Under the pieces are notes generated by a model. That model was not told the origin of the DNA and ran no database searches. It saw nothing but the letters and a program-made list of their open reading frames with translations. Positions 24,378-36,100 of a DNA stretch of 64,000 nucleotides are shown here, piece by piece (positions within the stretch are counted from its first letter, which is position 1; every line of letters starts with the position of its first letter). The stretch spans positions 467,487-531,486 of the forward strand of contig JAJIRX010000708.1 in NCBI GenBank assembly GCA_023853785.1, in the 5' to 3' direction. This stretch comes from Psilocybe azurescens (taxonomy: Eukaryota; Basidiomycota; Agaricomycetes; Agaricales; Agrocybaceae). A program made the position numbers and the translations under genes.

Positions 24378-27010
24378 TCATTCACGGAACATGTTCTCGC
24401 TCCTGTCATCGTCATCCTCGTCCCGGTCCTTGTCCCCATCTTTGTCCTCGTTCCCATCGTTGTAGTCCTCATACAGGTAGTAGTAGTAGGGATTGCGGTA
24501 GAGGCCGATACAGTCCCATGGGCATGCATAAAATTGGGAAGTGGGGAAGAGGGGTGACGGCTCCCAGGGCTGTTCTCTATTCCTCTTTGTTTGCACCAAT
24601 ATCTCTCCTGCGTCTACCCTTGCTAAATATCGAGCAATTTCCCGCCTCGTATTCCTCGTATGTCGAGGGTAAATGAGCGAAAATAGCCAAAATGTTCGTT
24701 CGCGAGCTAAACTAATTAGGTCCTCCGATCTATCCGCTTCGCGTAGCACAAATGAAAGACAACGAAGTGCAAGGCGAAAGGCAGCTGAACACGGCCTCGG
24801 TAGTAGATATGGGCGATGCCGTTCCCACCTCCGAAGGGCGCGTTGTTTGGATTTTTTGGCTGGGAATTTTTTGGGGGTGGCAGATCTGCGATGGGAGAAA
24901 TTTTTGGTTCTGCGTTTCTGATAACACCATTGGTGCAGCGCATAACTCGACTGCACGATGTGTTCCATGTGATCGTATATGTAACCCAGAAAATATTCTG
25001 CGGCTATCGCATACCTTTTACCAGTCAACCCGTAGATACCGCAGCGGATGGGATTTGTGAGGAACTCTCCAATCAATTCTCTGTACTCCAGGAGAATATG
25101 CATATCGCGCTCGAAGGAAAGCTTGTCGAGGTTTTTGTGGCTGTTGCTTAACCTGAATAATACAGGCGCGCCTTCATCCCACTTTTCAGAATTCAAGTTA
25201 TAAACGGCGACCAAAGCAGTCAGGTTCGGCCAAGAATATATTTTTTCCATAATTTCTTGTGCGGATCGGTCGAAAAGGTGGAGTTGATGAGAGTATAATT
25301 CGCTCCAATTTTCGAATCCCTATTGGATTGTAAATGATCGGAATTCGGCAATGAATGAGTAGAGGACGGTAGAACGTACCGCCTTTTCGATGGAGGCAAG
25401 AAAACGCGGAAAATGTTCATGATAATTGGTTTTCTGAAAAATTGACCAAATGCTGATGTGCCTCAGGTCTTCCAAGAGGTCTGGGGTAGCCGTTGCATTC
25501 TCAAAATGACTAAGAAGAATGTACGGTGCTAGATTATTGATCGGACTCGGACCATCTGTTATCGATTTACTTAAGTTTCGAACGTTAACTCAGCATTCGC
25601 TAACTCACCTTTCAGGTCTTGAATATATAGATGCGCAAATTCAGCATGCCGGATTTTGGAATTGATCCAGAACTGTTGTGACCTCGATTGGTCCAACAGA
25701 AAGTCTTGGAGAGACGCATGAAAAATATTCAACACGCCCCTCCTTCCCAGGACCGTGATTGAAACAAGTGAGGTGAGATCACAGAACAATTGAACAACAT
25801 CTCCAGGATGAAGTGACAATACATCTAGGTCAAGTCCTTCGTACCATTCCATCCCCAGTGATGTAAGAAATTCATAAGCTAAAATCTGCAACACTGCCTC
25901 AGGATCCTCCACAGACGAGAAAATATGCATGTACAGAGCATCAAGCTCAGCAAATGGCATATCACGCTGAGCCGGACGGAGTCCAAGCACAATCTCCAAG
26001 CGCTGAGGCGGCCGATGACGACTGGATTTAACAAATTTAATGACGGTCGATGCATAGATAAATTGACCATATGATTTCTCGACCAAACTTTCCAGTATGT
26101 CGTCATCAGGCCATGTGGCTGGAATATCTGCACGAAATGGATGGGTTTCCTTGATTTCGGTGAAGCTGTCTCGAAGAAAGATGAGGATATCGTCGGATGG
26201 GCGGTATTCGTCGTCGAGTACCACGCTCGTCGTGGTATCCTTGAGATATCCGAAGCCGAAGGCAGTTCTGATGTCGTGCTCAGGACGACTCGCAACAAGA
26301 AAGATAAAGGGTAAATGATGTTGTTCGAGGGCCTTAGAGATGGTAGCTAAGATTTCGACCTGGCCTTGCCGGTCTTCACACTCATCGAGCCCGTCGATAA
26401 TGATGACGCGAGCTGGTGCTGCAGTATCGGAGCTAATGCAATCTTGCAAGGGCTGGATGACCAGAGTCGACATCTGGACGGTGAGCGAGCGGGAGAATAT
26501 CAAAGGGTCATGGTAGATTGAAGCTTCGATACGTTCTCTGAAGCCTGGAATGCAAAGCGAAGCTTGATATGCAATTGTCGCGATGAGGGAACGTGGGTGG
26601 TTTCTGGTGGAATCGAATCTGGAGAAGAAGTAGCTCGCTATGAGGATTCCTTCCTCATAGCATAGCTCTGCGATTGACTGTGCGATGGCCGATTTGCCTG
26701 CTCCCGCTGGACCATAGAGCCACATAATCAATGCGTTTTGCGTTGCTGGTTCAAGGCTGTGGATCCAGTCCATTACTTTCCTCAACACGGCGACTCGTGT
26801 ATTTGGATGGCATTTTGGAGGGTCACGACGGTCACTGGAGTTATGGAATGCAGCAGGTGAAGCAGCATCCACCAAGCGATCCCATGCCCCTAAAACTTTT
26901 GTACGTGTGGAATAGTATGATGTATCGCCACGGCATACCTTTGGAATAATTGTTGACCAGATGATAGTTTCCCCAGTAACGACCGTGTGCGACCCGAACA
27001 TTGAAGGCAT
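24378..27010 (-). CDS. NACHT NTPase, NLR-like protein
   Basis: Three exons, complement(24378..25319, 25380..25555, 25609..27010), introns of 60 and 53 bp with good borders; 839 residues with no frame break. The N-terminal lead-in (DRRDPPKCHPNTRVAVL) is typical of mushroom NACHT proteins. Walker A GPAGAGKS is at residues 100-107, Walker B IIIDGLDE at 203-210, and a sensor-like VASRPEHD follows at about 239. NACHT proteins act as ATP/GTP-driven switches; in fungi some control heterokaryon incompatibility and programmed cell death. I see no WD40, ankyrin or TPR repeats after the NTPase. The C-terminus is helical, then basic, and ends in a Tyr-run (NPYYYYLYED) and an Asp/Glu/Lys-rich acidic tail. 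The part after about residue 640 is less natural and could hide one compensated shift. Ligand and effector domain are unknown. Confidence 0.85.
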
Positions 27011-28347
27011 AGGTGTGGATCAGTATTGGGGTAGATGATGGTGACGGTTCAAGACAAGGGTAAATGTTCGTGGTCGTTGGCTGTGTTGTGAGAATACATC
27101 AATTAATACCCGACTAATACCAGTATTAGCATTCTGTCGTTCTGGTATGTGCATGAGTCATAAGATTGCTCGTCTCCAGGCAAGGGACGCCGAGCGGCGA
27201 TATCAATCGCCCATCGGCCCCGTCCTCCTGTTCCGCGCAAGCCCGCTCCCGCTCCTCCTCTTTTCAGCCTTCATCCTCGCGCTGATGATTCAGTCTGGAT
27301 AGACGTGCAAGCTCCTCCCTCTCTTCCACTGCTTCCAGTTTCACCTTCACACTACCCACGCCCACGTTCACATCCCGCTCTCTCGTTTCCCGCTCCGCCC
27401 CTGGTCCTGCACCAGCGATCCACCATGCCAAAGTATAACCTCAACTTCCTGTTGCGACCTATTCATTAAGTAATTTGGTATCGTAACGCGTTATGTCGAA
27501 CTAGAAAATACAAAACCCATGCAAAAACAAACACAAAACAAAATCTTGAATCCGAAACACTCACTTCCGCGAGCCCCAAGAACAAAACCGGGAAGCGTGG
27601 GTGGTATGAAGGAACACACGAAAACGAAACAAACGGAAAAGAGACAATGCAAAAAGCAAAACGCAAGAGAGCGTACCGCACACACTCCGCTTCCAAACGG
27701 CACAGCCGAATTTTCAGATCTTCCAATTTCGACGTACGCATGCACATCGCTGGGTTCATTCCGCCCATCGCCCTCTAGGCCTCCTTGTCTAAACCATCAC
27801 CCGCCTCAGTACCCGTCCCACAGAGATAGCCAGTGCCAGTGCCAGTGCCCATATTCATGCCAGACCCAGATCCAAACCAGACCCAGACCCAGACCCAGAC
27901 CCAGAACCACCCGTATCCTGAACTCCAACACTAACACCAACATCACCAACATCAACAGCACCCCACGCCCCTCACTGACGCGCGAACATATAAATATCTC
28001 TCGTCGAGCTCGCTTATCTCGCGCTCAAGGCTTTGCAATATATACGTGTATGTGTGTGGCTGTGGCCGGGGTTGAGTTTCATTAGCGGCGGGAGCTGAAG
28101 TCGGTGAGATTTTTCTTCAGAGTGCGTGGTGAACAGCGAGGCCTTGAGGCGAGGCAGACCATGATATAGTATGGCAAAGAGTGGGTTCAAAGTCGGTTCG
28201 ACCTGTCGCGCAAAGTACGGCAGCCTCGGCACTGGGATTAACCGACCCCGAAGGTCACTATTGGTCAGCGGGAATGTGATTGACGATATTTAAAGGCACC
28301 TTCCTTCCTTTACCTTGAACAAACCATCCCAGTTTGCAGACCGAGAT
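27011..28347. other. Intergenic with low-complexity DNA
   Basis: It holds the upstream side of the NACHT gene and simple-sequence DNA. A 188-codon open frame at 27519-28085 is a by-product of C-rich repeats (Pro/Arg/Gln/Thr text) and is not called as a gene. Confidence 0.5.
27878..27905. repeat. CAGACC microsatellite
   Basis: About four and a half perfect copies of the hexamer CAGACC, flanked by imperfect copies (CAGACCCAGATCC upstream) and by CCAGTG repeats at 27830-27850. Confidence 0.85.
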
Positions 28348-29119
28348 ATGAATCCCAAACTTCTCATCCGCTCTGTTAAATCAGGCAACGACTGGAGCCG
28401 ATATGAACTCGCTGCATATAACATCACAATGGAACAGGATGCCGCTACTTTTTTCGAAGTGGACCCTCTGCCCGAACCTCCACCGATATGCTGGATAAGC
28501 TTGAAGCCGAGGAAACAACCGACCTTCATTCCTCACCATCTCCGCGATGGATCTTGCGATGAGCACAACGCCGTTAGAAAAATCGGCTGTCGACGATTTC
28601 GTTGTCCGTCTATTTGACATTCTTGGCTATACTAATCGCGACGTTTTGCTGCGCACCCGCAAAGACATTGAATTAGTTTGTTGTGGAATGTTTACGACTG
28701 CAAAAACAGATGTGTGCTTGCTGAGGAATCGTTTCGAGATTGTTCTCTTGGTTCAGGAGGATAAGCGGCACTTGGAGGACAGAAGGGATACAGAGGCCCA
28801 ACTAGTTGCGGAAGCGGTTGCGGCGTTTTAGAGCAACAACAAAAAGTGTTTCCTTGATGGACTAAACCTCGTCCTGGACGTTCTAATCCCCGGAATCGTC
28901 ATGATTGGCACTGCCCCCTTGTTTTACAAAATTCTTGTTACGAAGGAATTGGCTGATGCTATCATGTACGGTGCCTTCCCTCAGACACCTACTGTCGTCC
29001 ACCTCCATGTCCCTCCCCTTCCTCGCCCATATCAGCGCTTGAGTGAGGGCATGAAACCCTTAGAGAATCGCTGTATCACACTTCGTTGCTTTGAAGCGTT
29101 CAAGAGGTTCATTTTTTGA
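28348..29119 (+). pseudogene. Decayed gene of an uncharacterised basidiomycete family
   Basis: From ATG 28348 the text MNPKLLIRSV...GNDWSRYELAAYNI matches a family I know only as hypothetical proteins of mushroom genomes. Later blocks are ESAVDDF-like (EKSAVDDFVVRLFDILGY), LVQEDKRHLEDRRDTEAQLV, IPGIVMIGTAPLFYK and RLSEGMKPLENRCITLRC. The blocks lie in the right order but in three frames at first. Adding one base near 28485 and one near 28529 joins the start with the rest, and the total becomes 258 codons. An in-frame TAG at 28829-28831 stands where CAG (Gln) is expected, since the frame continues unbroken for 95 more codons. Two shifts could be sequence error; the TAG is a substitution and supports real inactivation. 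The function of the family is unknown. Confidence 0.6.
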
Positions 29120-30473
29120 AGTAAGTTTCGCCCTACTTTTCTATCGATTGTCTTTGCAGACCGAGCTCTATTTCAGTTTATTCTTTGCTGAGATACTGTA
29201 TGTCCAACTTGGACGACATCCTTTGTTGAAATGGCATGATGAGCATCGTGTTCCTTCACCATCGTGGATCCACCTTGTTGACATATTAAAAGCTCAGTAA
29301 ACAATCGTCCCAACCATCGCAACCATCACGTTCACAAAGTCTTTATCGGAAGTGGGAGCGACTCGTGAAATCGTATTCAAACTTAGAAGTCACAATTATG
29401 CCGACTCTTGAATACTTATGCCGCAGTCTAGGTGTGTCTGCGAGGCCGACTTATCCAGTTCATAATCTTCTTCAACACTACAACTCGTGTATTTAGATAG
29501 CATTTCGGAGGGTCGCGACGGTCTCCAGAGCTATGGGACGCGGCAGGTGAAACAGCCTTCTGTCGTTTAAGTGCGTATGTGTGTGATTAGAATAGATTGG
29601 ATGGTGGGCAATGTAAGTGTTCCTATAAATTTTGACATAGTTCCGCCCATCATATCGACGGCACAAAGACGGATTCCAGTCAAAGGTTAACATTGAAATT
29701 TTCAATCTCTAGAATAGGATTGTATGGCATCGCAGGATACAACGATGACTGGTTCTGTAATGAATACCGAGAACGAAATAGAGTAATCTCGAGTGGCTTG
29801 GAGGAAATAGAGGCCTCACATTCTCACATTCTCGACATCGCATTGAGCTGTGTTGAGTAGTAGTGATATGTAACTTCACAATTTCATTGCATTACCCAGC
29901 CATATTGAAACTTGAGCGAACACCGTATTCATATCCGTCGCATATTTCCTTACAGCAAAAAGACAAGAAGTTAAAAACACAGTGAAAAAACCATATATTA
30001 CAAGAGTATATACAATAATACATCCCATACGAATTTACATTACCCCAAATCGAAAAACAAACTTGAAGCTTGAAATCCTACAATGCTTACCAACAAACCA
30101 ACAATTCCATTGTCTGATTCCGATGCTCGTTCAGGTCATGAACCTGGTCTCTCATTGCTTCCTCCATTGCCCTCCCTCCTTCAGCTTGCATGATGCTCCA
30201 AACCTGCTCACCCTCACCCCTCACCCCTAAGGGTAAGGGTAAGGGGTAAGGATGAGGGTACGATGGACGGAGACCCGGCGAGCTCCATAAAGGGAGTGAC
30301 TGGAACTAATACTTGAGCTGACACTTGAGCAGGAATTAGAGCAGAAGACTGCACAGAATCTGGCGCTGGCACGGGAACAGAACCGGCTTCTACACTTCGC
30401 TGCCCACGCGCAGAGCCTTCCTGCTCCCCATTCCCCACATTCTGCTCTAACAGCAACAACACCAGCGACGACA

Positions 30474-31026
30474 TCACGACCGGCGATCGCACCATTGCAT
30501 CTGAATATCACTGATCCTCATTATGACCATCGTCGTCATCGTCGCCAGACTCTTCCTGCTATTCATATTCATGTTCGTACTGACGATCGCCGCTCTGATC
30601 TTCATTATTCTGATATTCCTAATCGTCTTAGTGCTGATCCTGATTCCAGTCATGACCCAGCCCCTCATCCAGCAATCGACGCAGACGCACGCAGTGATCC
30701 ACTGACCACCTCCATCACCACATCCGTCCTCTTCCTCTTCCTTCTCCAACCCCTCTGAATGGCGTCGCAAGCTCCATCGCCATCTCACAGTCTGCGTCAC
30801 CATCTTCATTGTCCCCTACCATTAGATTCGGTACATCGGGAACAACAACGGGGACGGGAACAGGTGCTAGAGGAAGAGTAGCGGAAGGAACGGGAACAGT
30901 GCCTGTGTTGCCGGAGATGGAGGTGGAGATGGTGGTGGTGATGTCAGACGAGCTGCTGCTGATGAGGGCGCTTGTGTTCGCGTTGTTCTGTATGTTCTGG
31001 AGCATGTACCAGCATAGGGCTTCCAT
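30474..31026 (-). other. Low-complexity candidate gene or relic
   Basis: An open frame from 31026 encodes a Ser/Thr/Val/Pro-rich text (SALISSSSSDITTTIS, later NLMVGDNEDGDAD). Further down, another frame of the same strand gives an acidic Gln/Asn/Asp-rich text (SGDDDDGHNEDQ) broken by TAA and TAG exactly where CAA/CAG codons would be expected. No splice model joins them. It may be a decayed acidic low-complexity protein gene, or simple-sequence DNA that reads well by chance. Confidence 0.25.
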
Positions 31027-31404
31027 CTGTCCAGTTGACTCTATAAACGTTGCTCAAACCCTACTGTAAGCAATGTAGAACCTGTGGGGCGTGGGGAACC
31101 TAACAATTTGAGTTCATAAACCAGTACATACTGTACAACTCTGCTATTACATATATGAATATGTTCCGAAGTTCTGCTATGTGATTAAGTGTGTCCATTC
31201 TCTACCCTTTTAAGATATGCACAAAACTCCCTTTCCAGTGCCCTGGACAAAACGGCGAAAGTGACGGTTGGTGTAATACATCTTGTATGCAGTGTTGACG
31301 GACCGTCGGTACCAAATTGATTGCGCAGGACTATTTATTCGAGTCCGATGATAATGACAAGATCGGCCGAATCTAGTTGTGTCGACAGGGCACAGGTTTT
31401 TTTT

Positions 31405-31597
31405 ACCGTGGCAGGGGCGTGCGGGGCGTGCGGGGGCGTGCAAAACTGGGGCGTGCAAGGGACGTGCAGGGGCTGGGGCGTGCATATCTGCGGATGGGCG
31501 TGCAATATTGAAAATTATTGCTGCTGGGGCGTGCATATCTGCGAATGGGCGTGCAATGTTGGAAGTATTGCTGCTGGGGCGTGCATGTACGTGCAAT
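31405..31597 (+). repeat. GGGGCGTGCA repeat locus 1
   Basis: Around seven copies of GGGGCGTGC in 190 bp, most followed by A. The right half is a tandem repeat of a 50-51 bp unit (units starting 31472, 31523 and 31573). The left flank carries GTGTCGACAGGG and CCGTGGCAGGGG, a pair of blocks also seen at locus 3 (about 40225-40275, inverted). Confidence 0.75.
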
Positions 31598-32563
31598 AAT
31601 GTGTTCTAGCTTAAGTGGGCGTTAGAGTACATTTTAGTATATTTTTAAGTTGTACTCGTTATGAATTGTAGTAGCTAGTTCTTCTTTGCTAATAAGGGTC
31701 TAGGACGTATATGTATCTTGGATGTCTCACAGGAGCCTGAGATGGTTCGATGAGGAAAGCTTAAAATCATCATATAATGACAGCACTCATCGTGTTCCGC
31801 TTGATATAGGACATGGCTTCTAAAGAATTAGGGACAAATTTTTAAAACATAACCCCGAGCATGTGTCAGCTCCTCAGAAGCAACACATGAGGCCTGGATA
31901 GGTGTCGGACGGGATGATGAAGTGCCGAGCGAGGACATATGTGCGAGGTTGCTTATTTGTCGTGTCTATCGGCTCAAGCAAAATAATGTAATAACCGAAG
32001 GGGAGACACAAGGGAGGTGGGCGCGGGTGATGGCTGCCAGATGAACGGCATCAGAGTGTTGTCAATTGATATGAAAGCAGATTGGTGTACAATTAATTTA
32101 AACTGGACATCAAATATCCAATTTCGAAACTACCGACCGACAGCAACTCAATTGAAAGCGCGCAATACAATACAATGTACATCATATCGTGTCCATACGA
32201 TACAAGAAACAAAGCAGATATAAGGAAAGAAAAGAAAGTAGAAGAAAAGTGAAAGAAAGAATCAGAAGAACCGGGCAAAGGGCAACTCTCGTGACTTGGA
32301 TATATGATCCTCGAAGAACCTTCCACCAGCGGACGGATCTTCATTTCCATGAGATCAAAGAGTGCATGTCGACTGGAATAAGATGTAATGTAGTGGCCGA
32401 GTTTTATGTTCACCATCTATTCGGTATCGGTAAGCTGACTTCATCTTTCGTCGTATCTCCCATACAATCTGACACATTTCTTTAATTCTCATTCAACCGA
32501 CCGACGGAAAATTTTGCCAATGATGAAACTGAGCATCATATAGACTACAAGTATGTGAGCTTC

Positions 32564-32995
32564 TGTTGAAGGACGGCTCGTTCATGCTTACTCATCTCTT
32601 AGTCAGACACGTCACTTCCATTCTCGATTCCTCTTTCCTATTTCGCACTTCACCCTTTCAGTCACCTTATGCCTTTATCACTTCCTACATCTTCATCACC
32701 ACTCTCCCTCCATTTAGTCTCGCCAATCCTTCATTTTGTTCAACGTATTGCTTCCACCTCCTATGTAGCTCATTCTCTGCATCACCCTCTTTTTCATTTA
32801 TACTCGCGCATTCGCTTTTCGTACCTCAGCTGCTTTCTACATTTGCTGAGGTACACATACTTTTCACTACCTTCGTGATAGATGCTTACTCTTGTTCTGA
32901 ACAGTGTGTCTAACATTATATTTAAGGTAGAACAATCATACAGCTGCTTTCTACATTTGCTGAGTGTGTCTAACATTATATTTAAGTTATCAACA
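32564..32995 (+). repeat. 5' LTR of copia copy A
   Basis: 432 bp, bounded by TGTTG and CAACA. The right end contains an internal duplication: CTGCTTTCTACATTTGCTGA occurs twice and a 23-bp block beginning GTGTGTCTAACATTATA occurs at 32904-32926 and 32964-32986. It should carry the promoter of the element. Confidence 0.95.
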
Positions 32996-33164
32996 GGTTA
33001 TGGGCCCCGAAGAGTGATCTTTAAGCACGATCCCACGCTAGCCTCACATCTCCTGCCAGGAGCTGAACACCTCAGCCAGCTCACACCTCGTACTCTGTCC
33101 AACGTCGGCAACTCTTGCCAACGACGCTCTCTGCGATTCCAAATCGCCATAACCCTCGTTCGTC

Positions 33165-36100
33165 ATGTCGACGATCAAGCTCGAACACGTTCGCTACTCG
33201 AAAATGCTGCGTCTTATCCTGGGTGGAAGCGACATATATCCCAAGTCCTGAAGGACGAAGGTTATTGGGGTCACATCGAGGGGACTGTGAATCCATGGGA
33301 TTTGTATCCCATCTCTCCGGAACCGAAGGCTCCGACCGCTGTCTCAAACTCTGAATACGTCAGCGAGCTTCCACAAGTGGTGGCAGGAAGACTCCAAGGC
33401 ACGAGGGATTATGCTCCGACGTGTATCGCAGCTCGTCTTTGACAATCTGCAGGTGGCAGACGGGCGTCTCAGCGCCGTACTCTGTGGCAACGAATCTCAG
33501 CCAAATATGCGCTGTATTGACATCAATGCACAATTTGAAATCAAAGAACGTCTATCGACATTGAAGCTCAAGGACCACAAGGACTTCGACAACTACATCG
33601 CTGAATTTCGTACTGGTCGCGAACGTCTCCTAGCGATGTCGGTCCACTACCCGAGTCCGACGTTGTCCACCACATCTTACGTGGTCTTCCCTCCTCCCAA
33701 TCTTGGACGAATTTCAAACAACTCATGGTTCAACTTTATCAGGATCATATGGATAGGGAGAAGGTGGCAATTGATGAGGGGAAAGATGCCGCAGCTCCTG
33801 ACACACTCCTAGATCGTATCGTGTCTCGACTTCTGATTGAATGTCAGCGTATTGAAGCCGAAGTCTCCCGCCAAGCCGGAATGGTCCTGGTTCTGAGTAC
33901 TCCAACCTCGCCAAAGATTCCGATAATCGTCCGATCGCAAAACATCCCAATAATCCTAACGGAGTGCGTTGTACAAACTGCAAAGGTCGGTCACACGATC
34001 GCGATCACTGTTTCAATCCTGGTGGTGGGATGGCAGGTCAGGGCCCTAGAGACAGGGCTGCTGCTGCTGCTGCTGCAGCTGCTGCCACCACTAAGAAGGA
34101 GATGGCCTCCTTCGCTGCGGTGGATTCACTCGACGACGGAGAGATCTCATGTGCGATGATCGAGTCTGTCGAGTCCGTCGACGACAACTCATCCGCTTCG
34201 TACTCACGTCAATACCTGCACATGCCACACTCCTCGACTCTGGCGCCGACCTCGCACCTTATCAAATCACGTGAAATGTTTCACTCATACAACGAAGCCG
34301 ACGCTAGGAATGTTACAACCGCGAATCTGGGAACCCTGCGAACTCAAGGAGGTGGAACGTGCTATGTCAATGTGTCTTACGAGGGCAGGACCATCCGACT
34401 GAAGCTCAACAATTGCCTGCACGCTCCAGGTGCGGCGGTTAACCTATTATCGGTTGGACGTCTGAACAGCGCCGGCATTGGTTGCAATTTCGTTCTGAAC
34501 GAAGGCGTTCACCTTTCCAAAACGGGATCACATTCGCATCTGGAGAGATGATCAATCGCTTGTTTAGTCTCAACGCCGACTTCATTCCTCGTCCTCATTC
34601 GGATGAACGCGTCATGTTCGCCAAGGTTCCCGACTCACTGTATCTTCATCATCTTCGTCTGGGACACCCTGGCGAGAATGCGACCCGAACTTTGGTGAAG
34701 TCTCTCTTAAAATCACAAATTAAGGATCTCGAGCCCATCAAATGTGAACCGTGTATTATTGCTAAGCATGTCGCCACCCCACATCCACCACGATCGGTCG
34801 GTCAACATACCCATGCACCACTGGAACTGCTAGTTGGAGACACGTGCGGACCTTTTCCGGTGGAAACTCCACACAGGAAAAAATACTTTGTGGCATTTCG
34901 ATGCGTAGGTATGAAGGTCAACAACCTACAGCTCGTCGCTGACAAAGTTCCTGACACGATGCTCGAGGCGTTCATCACTGTCAAAGAACGATGGGAGAAG
35001 AGAACCGGCTTCAAGGTCAAGCGTTTCAGATGCGACGGCGGGACCGAGTGGAAGGGTGCCTTCACTCAATATCTCAATGATCATGGCATTGAAATTGAAG
35101 TAACACCACGCTGCGAACACTGGATGAACGGCGAGGTCGAACGGTTCATGCGCACTGTACAAGGCCGCATTCTGGCTATGCTGACAACGGCCCAATTGCC
35201 CATGACATACTGGGGCGAGGCCGCTCTAACGGCTGCTTATCTCCTCAACGTAACCACTTTGAACATCAACGGCGTCACTCCTTTTGAAGTTATGTACGGT
35301 CGTCCCCAAATCTCTCTCACCTGCACATCTGGGGCTCGCGTTGCTTTGCGCATGTCCCAGAGGAATAGCAAACAAAACTTGGTGCAAAGTCCGTGGAATG
35401 TCTTTTCATGGGCTATCCGCCAGGTGGGCGCGGTTATCGTCTTCGCGACATTAAGTCCCTTCATTTTTTCAACTCTTCTAATGTTATTTTTGATGAAAAT
35501 ATTCCGTACCAAGCACTTCATTGTCCTCCTGTTAATCCTATAGATTACTCTTCACTTCCTTTCTTGCCACCCATTGACTCTTCTCCTACTGTACCTTGTC
35601 TTTCATCTTGTAATGACTCTGCCGCTTCTGTTTCATCTGTAGTTCAATCTTCTGTTTCCAATCCTGCTGTAGCTCAACCTTCTTCTTCAAATGTAACTCA
35701 ACTTTCTTCTTCAATTGACCCTACCTCCTCTTCTTGTCCAGTAGACTCCTCTTCTGATTCTTCTCCTTGTCTTGTGACTGACGGCGACCTCGATGCGCCC
35801 CGAGCTTGTTTCTGATATTAATTCCCCTTCTTCTGCGCTTGTTCCTATTTTAGTTGAGCCTTTGACTCCTGTTCGTGATTCTGTTCCCCACTCTTCCCTC
35901 CCTCCTACCCCAGATCCCATTCGCACTCTGCCTCGTCGTTCTTCTTCCAGGGATCGTCGGCCCACTGAACGTGGATCCTTTCACGCTCGTCTGGTTGAGG
36001 CGTCCGTCCAACATCGAGAAAAACTTGGCGTCAATCGAGAGGCTCGTGAAGCTGAGGCAACTTCAACAGGGCGCCCCGGCGCTGGTCCAACTGGTCCTGT

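Larger units (their letters stand above)
29120..32563. other. Repeat-rich intergenic stretch
   Basis: No complete gene. It contains a low-complexity candidate frame (30474-31026), the GGGGCGTGCA repeat locus (31405-31597) and AT-rich DNA. A stretch CCCTAAGGGTAAGGGTAAGG near 30224-30245 resembles telomere repeat but is not in the TTAGGG register. The right edge is the target site of copia copy A. Confidence 0.45.

Noticed and set aside
26097..26949. Plus-strand open frames inside the NACHT gene
   Set aside because: Antisense shadows of a continuous, motif-bearing reading frame.
27519..28085. 188-codon open frame on the plus strand
   Set aside because: It is made of simple repeats (CAGACC, CCAGTG, CAACA) without domain, splice logic or natural composition.
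30218..30260. Telomere-like text CCCTAAGGGTAAGGGTAAGG
   Set aside because: Only a few units, in the register TAAGGG rather than TTAGGG, inside simple-sequence DNA; no array.
30523..30705. Hydrophobic 60-codon frame resembling a membrane protein
   Set aside because: It is the complement of acidic low-complexity codons (GAT/GAN), which read as Ile/Leu/Val on the other strand.
34050..34095. GCT trinucleotide run as an independent microsatellite locus
   Set aside because: It encodes the Ala run of copia gag and is present in both element copies.
35280..35420. Programmed frameshifting in copia A
   Set aside because: The break coincides with a C-run one base shorter than in copy B; single-base loss is simpler and occurs elsewhere in ordinary genes.
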